NCBI GenBank assembly: GCA_947579665.1
Contig: OX388351.1
Coordinates: 1,674,001-1,738,000 of the forward strand
Direction: 5' to 3'
Length of the DNA: 64,000 nt
DNA from: Sympetrum striolatum
Taxonomy: Eukaryota; Arthropoda; Insecta; Odonata; Libellulidae
Position 1 is the first letter of the stretch. The number at the start of each line of letters is the position of its first letter. This document shows, one piece after another, positions 50,040-62,025 of this stretch. The position numbers were made by a program, and so were the translations under genes. The notes beneath the pieces were generated by a model. That model was given only the letters and a program-made list of their open reading frames with translations. It ran no database searches and was not told the origin of the DNA.

Positions 50040-53000
50040 CTCGGGTTTGGTATCGATGCCGAAATGTACGGCAGAGCGAAGAAACAGTTTCCAAATCCAG
50101 CGAAAGATCTCCGGCAGACACTTCACCCATTAATAACTATTTTATTTTATCTCCATTTCCCAAAACACCCCACTCATCTCCGAAAGCCAATACCTCTACC
50201 ACTTATTACTCGGGTGAAAATTGATGCGGCCCCGCTCTTGGAGACAATCCCTCAGAGTACTACCTCCCGAGACCCTCGTATCGATGCATCCCCAGATGGA
50301 GGAAAATGATGAACCGTAGAATAAAATCGTAGATAAAGGAAGAGTTGGGGGAGGACGTAAAAGGGGATGGATTGGAAATAGAAAAAAGCACCGCTGACTG
50401 ACTCACCGGTGATGAACTTCTTCAGACGTCCAAAGCGGGGTCGCCCGCCGGGTTGATACTATTCCGTAGAGCGTCGGTGACGGGACGGCCGCTGAATGCG
50501 TGGACCCGGCTTCGACTTTCACACCAACACCTGCTCCTCTTCCCGGGGGCCCAAAAACGAGAGCCTCAAAGGCTGTGCGAGGCCGCTCAGTTATTGATTC
50601 CGTATAAAGCACATGGAGGGAGGGCTTCAGACTTGAAGCCGCGAAAAGGACCAAGTTCCGTATTATACACGGCCGATTTGTCTTCACTCGGCGGATTATC
50701 AATGCGGTCGCTGAGTCCGAGGGCTGATCGGTTTATTCTCCGTGAGGGGGGGGGGTGGTTGCCGGAAAATGTTCTCCGTAAACTGTAATATAAAACACTT
50801 CAGCAAGGTCCTCCAAACCGGTAATACGTTCCGACAGCTCACTCGGTCTTGAAATCGGTAAACTGAGCCCGAAAATCCCTTCGAGTTGATATTTAAACAG
50901 GTTTACCAATCTTCACCCCTGATAACTCTGTTTTGCCTCCGGTAACTTTATATTTAAACCCATTCACAGGAATAAGTAACGTTAATGTTTACTGATGCCC
51001 CAGGCCAAGATTCTTCGGATTTATTTTCTCCAACTTTTTTCACTTCCACTAAATTGCCTCTAAGTGCAGAGCACAACCCTCACTCCTTTCACTGTTCCTT
51101 TAAACTCTTCCAGTGATGTGGGTGTTCGGCAGATTTGCGGGGGCGGTCCAACGTTTCCTCCGGCGATTCGCCCGAACGTCTCCCGGTCCTTTTCAGAAAC
51201 TTTTGATGCGCAAACACCGAAATGTATCCTCAGTATTTCGCCCAAGTCCGGCTCGCATTTTGGTGCACTTCCCCGATCGCTTCTCCGGCTCCAGAATGTG
51301 CCTGTGAGAAGAGACGCAGTGATTAAAAATTATGTTATATATTCGCCTTCAAGATTATTATTAATTCGAGCCGATTATGAATAACTCTAGCTCAAGCATT
51401 AATATGCAATATCATGTGTAAGCTAAATCCAATCACAAAGTTATTCAACCGTTGCGTAAAATGGTTGAACATATGTCCAATTATTTCAATCTAAGTATTC
51501 AAGATATCGTAAGCAGTCTTGCGTTAAGTCATTTACATCAATAGCTTTTCAGAAAAAGAAACAACTACAAGCAATCCTCAGCTTTGATTAAAATTCCTCT
51601 AAAGCCTATCTGTAAAATCCATTAACCTTTAAATTCCGTATCCTCTGTGATGTATGAATCAGATCTATCCTTAGTCAACGACACAAAGATACCAACTGTT
51701 TCGTTCAATCTTCTTCGTTTCACGCACTGAAGAACATCCAAAATCACGTAAATCCAACTTTAAAACTGCGATCGCCACCAAATACTGATCTGATCCAATG
51801 TAACCATCACCTACACTCCAAAAATCTTTAAACCTTCGTAATAGGAACCGCGCTTTGTTTGATTGGCAATTACTCAGACAAGAATGTTAAATTGCCAATC
51901 GAACCGAACTTTTCCGAGAGCTCCGCAACCCCCAATCCTAACTCTGACTTAGTTAATGTTTGAGTTTATTAGCATTTCCATTTCTTGAGATAACTCCCAA
52001 CTTCATGACGCGCAAGAAGTCTTCATTGCACCTCTTAAGTTTATCGACCTGATTTTAGACACTTCCAATTACGGCACCGAAATTGGAGAGGTGTTTCAAT
52101 AAGTGCCACACGGAATCCTCCCCTCTCAGTGTCTGGCGAGGGATTCTTTCCCGGGGAAAGAGTGTTAAAGTCACCGTATCCGTAAAGAAAATTGGTGCAC
52201 TTCTCCTCGGCGATGTATCTTCAGTTTATTCCACAGAAGCACTTCCAACACGAGCCCCACACCAACTAATCTCTTATTTTTTTCACGACCAGTTCCCTCA
52301 CATACACTGGCCCTTTTTCTTGGGTCCGCACTTTAAGAGGGCTCTTCACTCCGGACCAATCAACTCGATGATGGTCCAGCGTTCCTTGCGGCCGAAGCAA
52401 GACTAATGAAGGTTTACCGCAGATTTGACGGAATGCGACGGTGCGTTTTGTTACCGTGGTAACGCCGCTATGGTCGCAGTTCACTCAGGTGGTCAAACGA
52501 ATGAGATTCACTCTGGATTTTGGTCCGTAGAGGGAAGGGGTGAAAATAAATACGGTGTACACTTGGGTAAGTACGTCGACCGGAGAAGGGTGGGAACACT
52601 TTCAAAGTAATAAGAACGGGAATCAGAACTTTTAGCCACGAATCCCCAAATTCCCTTTCCTTTGAAAAAGATGATATTAAAACTTCCGAGTTTTGTGGAG
52701 GAAAACGTTAAAGATTTCCAATTACCCAGCAAAGCCCCAGTTAACCACAAAATACTCTATCTAATTTACGAATGAAACAATATTGAGGGTAACACTTTTC
52801 TCTCAACTATACCGAAAAGTAAAGTGGTAGTATAGTATAAAACGTTCGTTATGCCCACTAAAATGTATAATTTAAACGGATCACTTCCTATTTATTTAAT
52901 CCTCACTATCGTTTACTTGCCCGTCCGCGAAGGAAAAGCACAAGATATCACCGAAGCGGGATATAACTCAACGAAAATGAGATCCTTAGCGAGCAATCTT

Positions 53001-53235
53001 CTTCGGCAGGCGAATATCCAATTCTTCACCATTACAATGTCATTCCTCGAGAGCGCAGAAAGGTTCGCGTTCTCGGCCAACTATCTCTGCGCCCACCCAC
53101 GCCTCCAACCACATTCAACAACCTCCTTGCCAAAGTGGGGCAGAATCATCAAAGAACCCCGATTTAAAATGCGGTCCAATCCATGAAACCCATACCGGCC
53201 GACAATTTCTAGGAGAAACAAAAATAAATCAAGGG
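50040..53235. other. GC-richer region, possible regulatory or promoter DNA
   Basis: This is the longest stretch of raised G+C and CpG in the window, strongest at 50400-50780, 51060-51310 and 52080-52500. Many overlapping frames of 60-110 codons exist on both strands without a recognised domain. A poly-G run occurs at about 50744-50754. Minus-strand GTGAGT at 50401-50406 would be a good splice donor, but such words are expected by chance. The region could be the promoter or first exon of a gene outside the window; that is inference. Confidence 0.3.
52851..53186 (+). CDS. Unrecognised 111-codon frame with signal-like start
   Basis: The frame begins MPTKMYNLNG and continues with a hydrophobic run (LPIYLILTIVYL) that could act as a signal peptide or membrane anchor. 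A mixed polar region with one NST glycosylation-like sequence follows. I do not recognise a family. A TATA-like TATAAAA lies about 16 bases before the ATG, too close to serve as the promoter for that start. The region is GC-richer, so long frames are more likely by chance, and nearby frames overlap it. I regard it as weak. Confidence 0.12.
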   Translation: MPTKMYNLNGSLPIYLILTIVYLPVREGKAQDITEAGYNSTKMRSLASNLLRQANIQFFTITMSFLESAERFAFSANYLCAHPRLQPHSTTSLPKWGRIIKEPRFKMRSNP

Positions 53236-53830
53236 TTTTAGAAGTGGGGTGGGGGAAATAAAAAAAGGTTTACGAATCGTGAGGGGGAGAGAGAAAGACA
53301 GAGGGAGGGACGTCCAGAGCGTAGGAACGGCGCGAAGGGTTTGTCGGAAAAACGTTCTACATCAGGGAGATCCTTCTTGCCACTGCAGTGGATGGGAATC
53401 CTGGCCCGACTCTCCCCTCCGGGATCCCCCCTCTTTTGTTCCCCTTCCACCCTCCCCTCCGCTTCATAACCTCTCCCCTCCCTTCTCTTTCGTTTCCCCT
53501 CCATCGCTCTGTACCCAGAATCCTCTGCTCCCTGAGAGAAGGTAGCTTAGCGGGGGAGAATCTCGCTGCGCAGTGTGCCACAAGGCTCACAACTTCCCCC
53601 ACTTTCATTTCTCTCCCCTCCAAATCTTCCTCTCTCTTATGTTTCTCTTGTCTCTTTATGCGCTTCTTCCTGCAACATGCGTACATTCTTCCGTCTCCTC
53701 CTTCTTTAGTCTCCCTTACGCTTTTTTCTCCCGTTTCCTAACTTCCATCTCCCTTCCTCCATTTATTTCCGTCTTCCTAAAAACTCCCGATCTTTCTCTA
53801 ACTTTTGCTCTCTTTTCCTCTTTTCAAGGC
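53236..53830. repeat. Polypurine then polypyrimidine tract
   Basis: The plus strand is purine-rich at about 53240-53310 (GGGGGAGAGAGAAAGACAG-type sequence). It becomes strongly pyrimidine-rich at 53401-53530 and 53591-53826, broken by a mixed piece at 53533-53590. Such tracts can form triplex or other non-B DNA, and the purine and pyrimidine halves could also pair in RNA. Open frames here (Ser, Leu, Phe and Pro-rich or their reverse) are composition artefacts. Confidence 0.7.
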
Positions 53831-56800
53831 TGAAACTCCCCCTGTTTAGGGGTAATGAAAGGAAACGGAATTATTTTGAGTGGAGAAAGCGAAACTTTTG
53901 AGAATGTATCTCTCAAAACTCGCGAGAGAATTCGTAGCGCATTTGAATTTATTTTGGCCACTATATGTTACTTATAAATAGTTCCTTAGCAAGGAGGAGT
54001 GTATTTTATCTTTTCAGTGCAAATAAATAAATTTATACATTTTGGTATTGAAATAATTTACGTATTTTTCGGTTGCTGAAATGCGAGAATGTTCTTCTCT
54101 TCGTCTCTCTGATTGATATCCTATGTAATTTCCCATAATTATAGATTCCGCATTTGTATGGCAAATATTATGCGTTAACATTCAATACGACCTTTATATA
54201 TTTAAGATATTATTATTCCATTCCTATTCTCAACAAATTTTAATACAATCTGAGTTTATTTGGAGGTAAGATATAAAATATGGTAACATAACGTATGATT
54301 AAAAAATAAACAATATGATAGCAAGTTCTACAAGATTTCACATTAAAGATATTAAAAATAAGATGGTTATTGTAAATTTTAATACCAAGTAAATAATGGT
54401 TTAAAATGGGAAAAGCAGAGAATCTTAAACGAGATGATGAAAAATTTAGTACATGATTATTTAGAAACACCAATTAATGCCATTGATAACTAAGATTAAA
54501 ATTATAAATCAGGCAAACTACTCTGTCATGCAAGTATGAAGGACGATTCGTCAGGATCGAGCGGGAATCAGGATGCTATATATATTCTCCGGAATAGATC
54601 TGATATAAAGTATTAATCATGCATACATTTTTAAATTTTCTTACGACATATTAAGTACAACAGCTCAATTTGTTACTAAACAAACCTTTCCTTCTTTCTT
54701 TTCCACTCGACAAGATTTGAATTGCGATAATTGTGGCTAGGCTAAAAGAGAAGTAATTGGTTAATAATAAGCAACTCAGAGTTAAGCTTATAGCTTGCAT
54801 CCATTTACATCTGCTTATAACCTGATTCGTCACTTCTTTCAAACATCTGCATAAATTCGTCCAATAATATGCATCCAATAGAAAATCTGTGTTTTGCCGT
54901 CATTAAAATTTATTTCATCGTCAGTGATTGATAAATTCTACATGTGAATACATAATAGCTGAAGTAAATATTATTAAAGGTAAAACCGATCGAAAATTAG
55001 AGGTTGGCAATAAATTGACTATCTGCACATTGATTAACCAAAGGATTCTTTCGTAAAGATTTCTAATCGTTATAAAAATTTTCCATATTATATTTTAAAC
55101 ACACAGAAAAATTGAGAATTCCTTTCTTATTCAACAATTTTATTTTTAATGAATTCTCCCATCATTCGTTTTAAAATTTTGGTGCCTGTTGGAATGTATA
55201 TCCATAAGAATAAATATTAATTGGACATATTACTGAGAAGCTTTTCCTGTATAATTTAATAAAGAAAGACTTTCCGTAGTCAAGAGATCCTTTAAAAGTT
55301 TCCCAAGAATTTTTCTTGGGAATCACTAATTATATAGGGACCTACTTGATGCCCAGAAAACTTACATTTACGTTCAAAAAATTGTTTTATGAAATATAAC
55401 ACTTAAAATTATCATCAAGTCAAAACTTTTCAGAGCACATTTTATAACAATCAAGTCTCTTGAAATTTAACGTATTCTAACTTCCGTCTAAGGATATTTA
55501 CTCATTTGCGTTTCTTGAACATGATACAATGGTATATTTTCAATTTCAATTCTATTTCAGGTTACTTTACTACTCTCGTTCCAACACCACTTCCATGACT
55601 CCTATGTGTCTATATTCTGCCCAAAAGTTATGAGTAAATATATCGTGAACTATCTGTTCTCCTCAGTTGCTCTAATATATAAATCATCGATCATGAGCCA
55701 ACAACCAACCATTTTTCATTGATGTCTGAGTCCATTTTTGTTGTTAAATGAGAATCACTATCAAGTGTATTGAGTCTTGATTTGTAAGAATTGTAAATTT
55801 AAGAAACGTTACAAAATTTACTGCTGGATTCCAGAAAAAGTCTAATGTAGCTGGTGTTGACGTGAATATATCCCTTTAAAGACTCTTTTGAAGTCATATA
55901 TACCAGGAGCTTTAATCATTTTCTTTGTGATCCTGTACTATCACATAGTTTAGTTCGGAATTTTTGGTTGTTTTTTATCAAGAAATAACTCTAATCAGCA
56001 TACTTCAGATGTGGGCTAACTAGAGTAAAATTAGAATCAAATTTCGCTCTTCCATAGCTCTGATCAATCTTCCCACATTTACTTTAAGAAATTCGTTTAC
56101 TCTCTTAGCACTTACAATTAGACTTCATCCAAATAGTGTGCCAAGATTGCAATTGATTTAACTGATTCAATACGAATTTTACTAATGAAATAAATAAATA
56201 TCTTAATGATTACTCGTCTCAAATCTTAACCAAAAATATAAAAGTCCTTGAAGATGATGCACAGTACTCGCTGACTTAAGGCGACCACTGTAAAATTTAT
56301 TTCTCGCATTGACGTGGAGCTGGGCCTGAAACATCGTAGTTTGCAATTGCTTCGTAAATATTCATAGTTTACGTTGATTTACAAATTTCTATTCTGTTTT
56401 TTCTATCTAATTAGACTTAAATAAAAGATGCTAAAATTTTCAAGCACATGATATTTAGACGTCTGCACATTGAGGGAAAAGATTTATCATATTAATGTAT
56501 AGAGTTACATCAAGTAGTTCCAAATTCTGATGCTCCAGCTTCATTTACTGAATTCCTCACCGTCATAATTCAGTAAGCCTTTAAATAAGGAATAATGGAT
56601 ATTACTTGCAAAACACAGGTTATGAAACTTAATGTTGATTTTAGGCGACAGATATACTAAAGGAATTGAGTTAATTATTTAAGGGCCTAAGGTTAATCCG
56701 GCATTTAATTAAATTCAGTTCATTGTACGCATTCAATCAATACCGATCCTTCTACCTCCTAAATGTACTTCATCATAAAAAAATTTAAGCACGCAAGTCA

Positions 56801-57264
56801 TCCTCTTTTGGAATCCAATTGAATTGGACCGACCTTCTTTGTGCAGCTCAGAACTTTAAAAGTGTAACTGGTCAAAAGAAAATCTTTCCGGGCGTTACTC
56901 AAGGTAGCGTAAGTACTGGGGTTTTTGCTTCGCTCTGTTGCTCTGTTCTTTCCCGAGAAAAAATGTTACAGTGAACGACTCCTGTAAGCTGTGGTTCCGC
57001 AGTTAGTATAGAGGGAACACTGGGTTTATGAAACATTGGATTAGGGTGTTTCTACCAACGAAAAGTTACCCTAAAAGTTGTTCATACACTTAATTCTCGA
57101 GGTCTGAGACTTCGCATTAAAGTTGAAATCACCGTTACAGAAAAAAATGAAAAAAATACTGAAATTAATTAGCATGAATCTTGTCTTGCCAGAATATTAA
57201 GAGATGCTATTTTAAGAGACCTTGTACCGGAACATTTTCTGGCTTACAAGAGTTAAAGTTTCTT
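53831..57264. other. AT-rich spacer
   Basis: No supported gene, RNA or repeat in this long AT-rich stretch. Confidence 0.45.
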
Positions 57265-57345
57265 CCAAGATAGCTTAATTGCTTAGAGTAGCCGCCCTGC
57301 AAGAAGGAGATCCGAGTTTGAGTCTCGGTCATGTAAAACGTGTAT
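57265..57345 (+). repeat. tRNA-like SINE fragment
   Basis: An A-box-like TAGCTTAATTGCTTAGAG (about 57271-57288) is followed about 30 bases later by a B-box-like GAGTTTGAGTCTCGG (57314-57328), in a mildly GC-rich context. The spacing fits a tRNA-derived head. No family body is recognised and no second copy is seen. Confidence 0.4.
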
Positions 57346-57480
57346 CTTGTACATGCAGCGCGACAATGTGTGAATTTCACTCTAACTATTTCCCTTTTTA
57401 CAGTTTAAACTCTTTAAAAATGTTGCAGTATTCAACATTACAGCCAAAAATATCAGTCTTATAAAAAACTAGTAAAAGGG

Positions 57481-57499
57481 TGCTTGCAAACTGCAAGCA
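57481..57499. repeat. Short perfect hairpin
   Basis: TGCTTGC (57481-57487) and GCAAGCA (57493-57499) are exact complements around a 5-base loop. It lies just before the left member of a direct duplication. No T-run follows that would suggest a pol III terminator role. Confidence 0.4.
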
Positions 57500-57520
57500 A
57501 AGCAAAGCATTAAGGGATTC

Positions 57521-57684
57521 TACCCTGAGTTATCGGTCTATATGTTATATTTACGTTTCTTTTTAATCATACCACTGTCTATCTTATACATAATTTTGAA
57601 ATGTGAGATCGAGATTCATCAAATAATATGATAATAGAATAATTATTTCCAAAGCTTTTCACGTTTAATTGATACGGGAGTTTT
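57521..57684 (+). repeat. Left member of a 165-bp direct duplication
   Basis: TACCCTGAGT, CTATATGTTA, GTTTCTTTTTAA, ATACATAATTTT and CGGGAG occur in the same order and spacing at 58290-58455, offset by about 770 bases. Scattered substitutions show the duplication is not very recent. Confidence 0.75.
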
Positions 57685-57689
57685 GGAGT

Positions 57690-57975
57690 TGAGACCTTAA
57701 GGCTGGGTGGCCTCCAAATGCGAAGCGAAGGTAAGTTGAGCGAAGTTATGCCAAGCGGACTACGCTTTCACAATCGAAGCTATACTTTTGAATGCAGCTG
57801 CGGCCACCGGATACGAAGCGGAGTTGAGCTGAGAATTGTGACGTCACTATGTTTCGAAAGGCACATCTTCCGAACGGTCGTGGTTCGTGATGAAGCAAAG
57901 TCAGCTTCCCCCTCCACCGCTCTCATCGTGATAGTGGTGGAGGGGGGAGCCTTTCGATTCTTTCATCGGCAGTAT
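57690..57975. other. GC-rich segment with hairpin between the duplicated blocks
   Basis: The segment contains repeated GCGAAG and GCGAAGTT-like words and near its right end an inverted repeat: CCCCCTCCACC (about 57908-57918) against GGTGGAGGGGG (about 57938-57948). It contrasts sharply with the AT-rich flanks. It may be an inserted element or a regulatory module; no coding motif is recognised. Confidence 0.45.
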
Positions 57976-58289
57976 CTGAATTGATATCAGTATGTGAAAG
58001 ATTCACATTCACAAGAGTGAAATGTGTGAATAATACCCAATTACAGCTTTCTTTCAGAAACATTACATAATATAATTATTGATGACCGATTCCATTCTAC
58101 AAAAAGTAATTATTTTTCAGTCGATCTATGATAATTGTGTTCGGACACCTAATTTAGTTACTTCCAATGTGGTCACACTTCAATTAAATCCCTATTTAAG
58201 ATACTCACTCGTCCTAGCGGAACGCAATCATTGAGGAAATGTCGTCGGAAAGGTTCACTACAGCCGAGAATAATTTTCTCGTACATTAC

Positions 58290-58455
58290 TACCCTGAGTG
58301 ATGGGTCTATATGTTACATTTATGTTTCTTTTTAACTATACCATTGTCTATCGTATACATAATTTTCAAATGAGTGGGATCGAAATTCACCAAATAAGAT
58401 GATATTAAAATAATTATTTCGAAAGCCTTACACCTTTATGTGTTACGGGAGTCTT
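58290..58455 (+). repeat. Right member of the 165-bp direct duplication
   Basis: Counterpart of 57521-57684, in the same orientation. The two copies enclose the GC-rich hairpin segment, so together they look like a tandem duplication or a pair of short flanking direct repeats. Confidence 0.75.
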
Positions 58456-60961
58456 TAATGAATACGCATTCGTAAAATTATATTCAGGAAATACGCCAAA
58501 CACAGTAAAGTTAGAATAAAAATCTGCATAAGATAAAAATGCGGAAAATAAATAGACGATTACCTGTGTAGTATTCGGTTCAGTGCAAGACATACTGCAA
58601 AATAATCCTATATTCATTAAATGGCGTCTACCACGACAATGAGCTCCGTTTCTAATTAAATAAACAAAGTGACAATAGGCAACGTAATTATGTAAATAGT
58701 TTTAAAGAACTTTATTCTAAAGCCCGTTTGGAGAAGATGGGAAAATAATATTCATACAATGATACATGCGAAAATTGTTTTTACTACCCAAGAATTATCC
58801 AGCGTAGAACAACGTAATCAGAAGGTCGTTCAAGGAAATCAGTTTATTTTATGTGTAGATTTTTTTTTCATTTTGATGGAAGTTGAATTACATAATATAC
58901 TACGTACTAATTGTGTACTACGTATTAACTAAAAAACGTAGAAAAAGAACTTAATTTTAAATTCTCTTTGGAGAGGATAACAGAATAATTATATGTAATT
59001 AAAATAGAAAAGAAGAAACATAATAGGCATATAATAAAAAGCACATAAATTCACACACGAAAAGCAATCCACCATATACGTAGAACAACGATATCCTAAC
59101 ACCGTTCAATGATACCATGTAATTCCTGAGTAGATATTTGTTGTTCAATTAGATGAAAGTAACAATTTCTTGATATTCAATGATAACATGGTCCTTCAAG
59201 AAAGGCGGGCAGCTATGGGTTTGGTTGCCGGTACGAGCTTTTCGGTGGCAATATATCACAATGTATGTAGTATGAAAGTGAAGCATACATGAGACGTTTT
59301 AGTCTGAGTTCAGTATATGATAAATGTATTTGGTTAAGTGAGCTATGAAATATAATATATTACTAAACTATAGTGTTCGTGAAACTAATGATTCGTAATG
59401 CTTGCAGTTATGTTATTTCTAAAGATTATCGTTAAACCTTTTAATTTACATTTATATCCCTATTTATCAATTTATATTAATATCTATGTAATTCATTCTC
59501 GAATAATCTCACTACTCACATGGCTTTTTCGATTATCTTCGTTGATAAATGGTCTCGTATCCTCTACATAAAATTATGCTATCACAGTATATATTCCCGA
59601 AAAATTCATTGACCGTGCAGATATCCGCTGTCTATTTTGATGAAATTTACATTTTTCAGCATTTAGTAAAAACATATATATAAGAAACATTTAAAATTAT
59701 TAAAAATGCATCAAACCTTCATCATGGCGTATAAAATTAGCATTGTAAACAAATTTGTTTTGGATTTAAACAATGGTCGTTGTCATAGATTTAATCTTCC
59801 GAATGAGCAGAAAATAACGCAATAAATTGGCGTTCAAACAAAAATTTTGCAAATGTCGTGCAGGAACGTTAAAATCGGTCAATAGAAAAGTAAATTTTGA
59901 TCTTTTAGACGTACTATAGATCAAGTATCACTGCTTTACGATTACCTTTTCACATTTTAATTAACGAAAAAAATTTGCTCTGCATGGCCATTTTTCGTTT
60001 TCCTCGTTTAAATACATTGAAAAATATAATCGTCTCTGGGCTCAAACCTAATTCAAAATCTGGGTATTTTCGATTTTTCCCAACTCGACTGTCAATTATG
60101 AATCACTCCTGAAAATGTCAGCCTTCTAGCTTGATTAGAAATGCCCAGGAATTTGTATGAATGAGTCGGATTTGCAGATTTATATATAGTAGTAATTTAT
60201 CATAAAAGATCTTTTTCGGAAGAATGATTAGTATCTCATTAATTTTATGGATTATTATATTTTTGAGTTAAAATTTAATAATATAGAATTATACTCGTAA
60301 ATCATAAACTTGCTGGAAATAAAACTCACAAAAATTTCCATCTTTAATACAAGTTTAGGTGCATTAGTACTCATTTTACTGCAAAAATGCAGCCGATTGA
60401 CGTCAACTTTATGGCTCCTTTCAAAATCTACTATATTAGTTCCTTCTAATTGAAAAATTTGGTTATTCTTTTCTTCCAATAATCTGAATCGAATTTTTCT
60501 ATTCTCTTCCACCGCTGAGCTGCAAAAATCTTCAGTTATATCTTAAAATTCATTAAAATCATTTGACAAAATTCTTAATGAATGAATGATATACAACGAA
60601 AAATAAAATTATTGGATAGCTCGAAGTTTTATATAAGTATAAGTTTTATAATAAAATTTGTTCTGATAATCATAAGAGCAGCTGCATCTGAATTCTTAGG
60701 GAAAAAGTAGTTTTTCTTGTGGGAACGATATTTCGAACACTTTTTTCGAAAATTGGATTTTGTCTTTTTTATCTCTTATTTTTTTGCTTTTATAACAATA
60801 AATCTAAAAACCATTTTCTGGCCCTTAAACTATACAGTTTTAGCTAAAACAGGTATTTTTTTAAATATTTGTTTGCACCTGAGTCATAGGAAAAATTTCT
60901 TCAGGGTAAGATATTTGGGCCCCTTACCTTATTGAAGATAATGCTGCTAGAAAAGTTAAAA
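58456..60961. other. AT-rich spacer
   Basis: No supported gene or repeat. Confidence 0.4.
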
Positions 60962-62025
60962 CAAAAAATCTGATGTGGCCAACACATGACTTTCTCCGTA
61001 TTTATTGAAAACATAAGCCTATGCCGGTAATATATAAATAACTCCAAAACAATGAGTGTTACAGGAAAATGTTTCATACAAGCTTTGTAGTAAAAAACAT
61101 TATTTACAACTTTGGTACATAATTGTATGTACCTACATTGCATTCTGACAGAGATAAGTATGAAAAACTTCAATTTCTAGATAAACAATAACTTCCGGTT
61201 AACCATTATTGAAGAATAACTCCTAAGCAATCGGTGTTGCGAAAAATTTTTCATACAAAAGTTGTAGTAGAATACATTATCTATAACTTTTGTATGTGAA
61301 TGTATATACCTAAATTGCATTCTGACAGAGATATGTATGAAAAACTTCCTTTTCTGGGTAAACAACAACTTCCGGTTAACCATTATTGAAGAATGACTCC
61401 TAAATAATCAGTGTTACGAAAAAATTTTTCATACAAAAGTTGTAGTAAAATAAATTATCAATAAGTTTTGTTCATAATTGTATATACATACATTGCATTT
61501 TGACAGAGATATGTATGAACATCTTTCATTTCTGGATTAACAACAACTTCCGGTTAACAATTATTGAAGAATAACTCCTAAATAATCAGTGTTAAGAAAA
61601 AATGTTTTTACAAAAGTTGTAGTAAAGTACATTATCTACAACTTTTGTGATTTAATGTATATACCTATATTGCATTCTTACAGAGATATTTAAGAAACAA
61701 AATTGTGTTCCGGATAAACCGAAACCTCCGGTTGAGCGGTATTCACCAAAAACTAATCAACTTTTGGCATTGCTAGGAAAATTCTAAATATAAATTTTGA
61801 AAATGATCGGATAATTACTTTTTAAGATAGAGCGCACACAAACTTTTTAACCACAGACAGACAGACAGACTGACAGACAGACACACACACAGACAGATAT
61901 GTTCGGGAAAATAGCTAAATCATGCTCTATGGGCCCCAAAACATCTATTTCCGTCGAAATCTGGAGGTCGAATTTTTTTGCGAATACAATACTTTCTCTA
62001 TACTACGTATAGGGAGAGTGTAAAA
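60962..62025 (-). mobile_element. Family C element, copy C2, with ~177-bp tandem units
   Basis: In minus orientation the ends match C1: ACTCTCCCTATACGTAGTAT at 62020-62001, and a CGGAGAAAGT then ATGTGTTGGCCACAT hairpin word near 60998-60974. Inside, the word CATTCTGACAGAGATA (with small changes) recurs at 61141, 61318, 61496 and 61673, a period of 177-178 bp. Each unit contains ACAACTTTTGTA-like and CCGGTTAAC words. An (ACAG)n microsatellite lies at about 61856-61892, in the position where C1 has (TG)n. There is no coding sequence. Confidence 0.65.

Noticed and set aside
50401..50456. Minus-strand frame reading PGGRPRFGRLKKFIT followed by a GTGAGT splice donor, superficially like a neuropeptide F end
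   Set aside because: A stop codon lies immediately upstream in that frame, the usual dibasic cleavage site after RPRFG is missing, and GTGAGT words are expected about a dozen times per strand by chance.
53238..53833. Several frames of 85-117 codons on both strands
   Set aside because: They are translations of the polypurine/polypyrimidine tract and consist of low-complexity residues.
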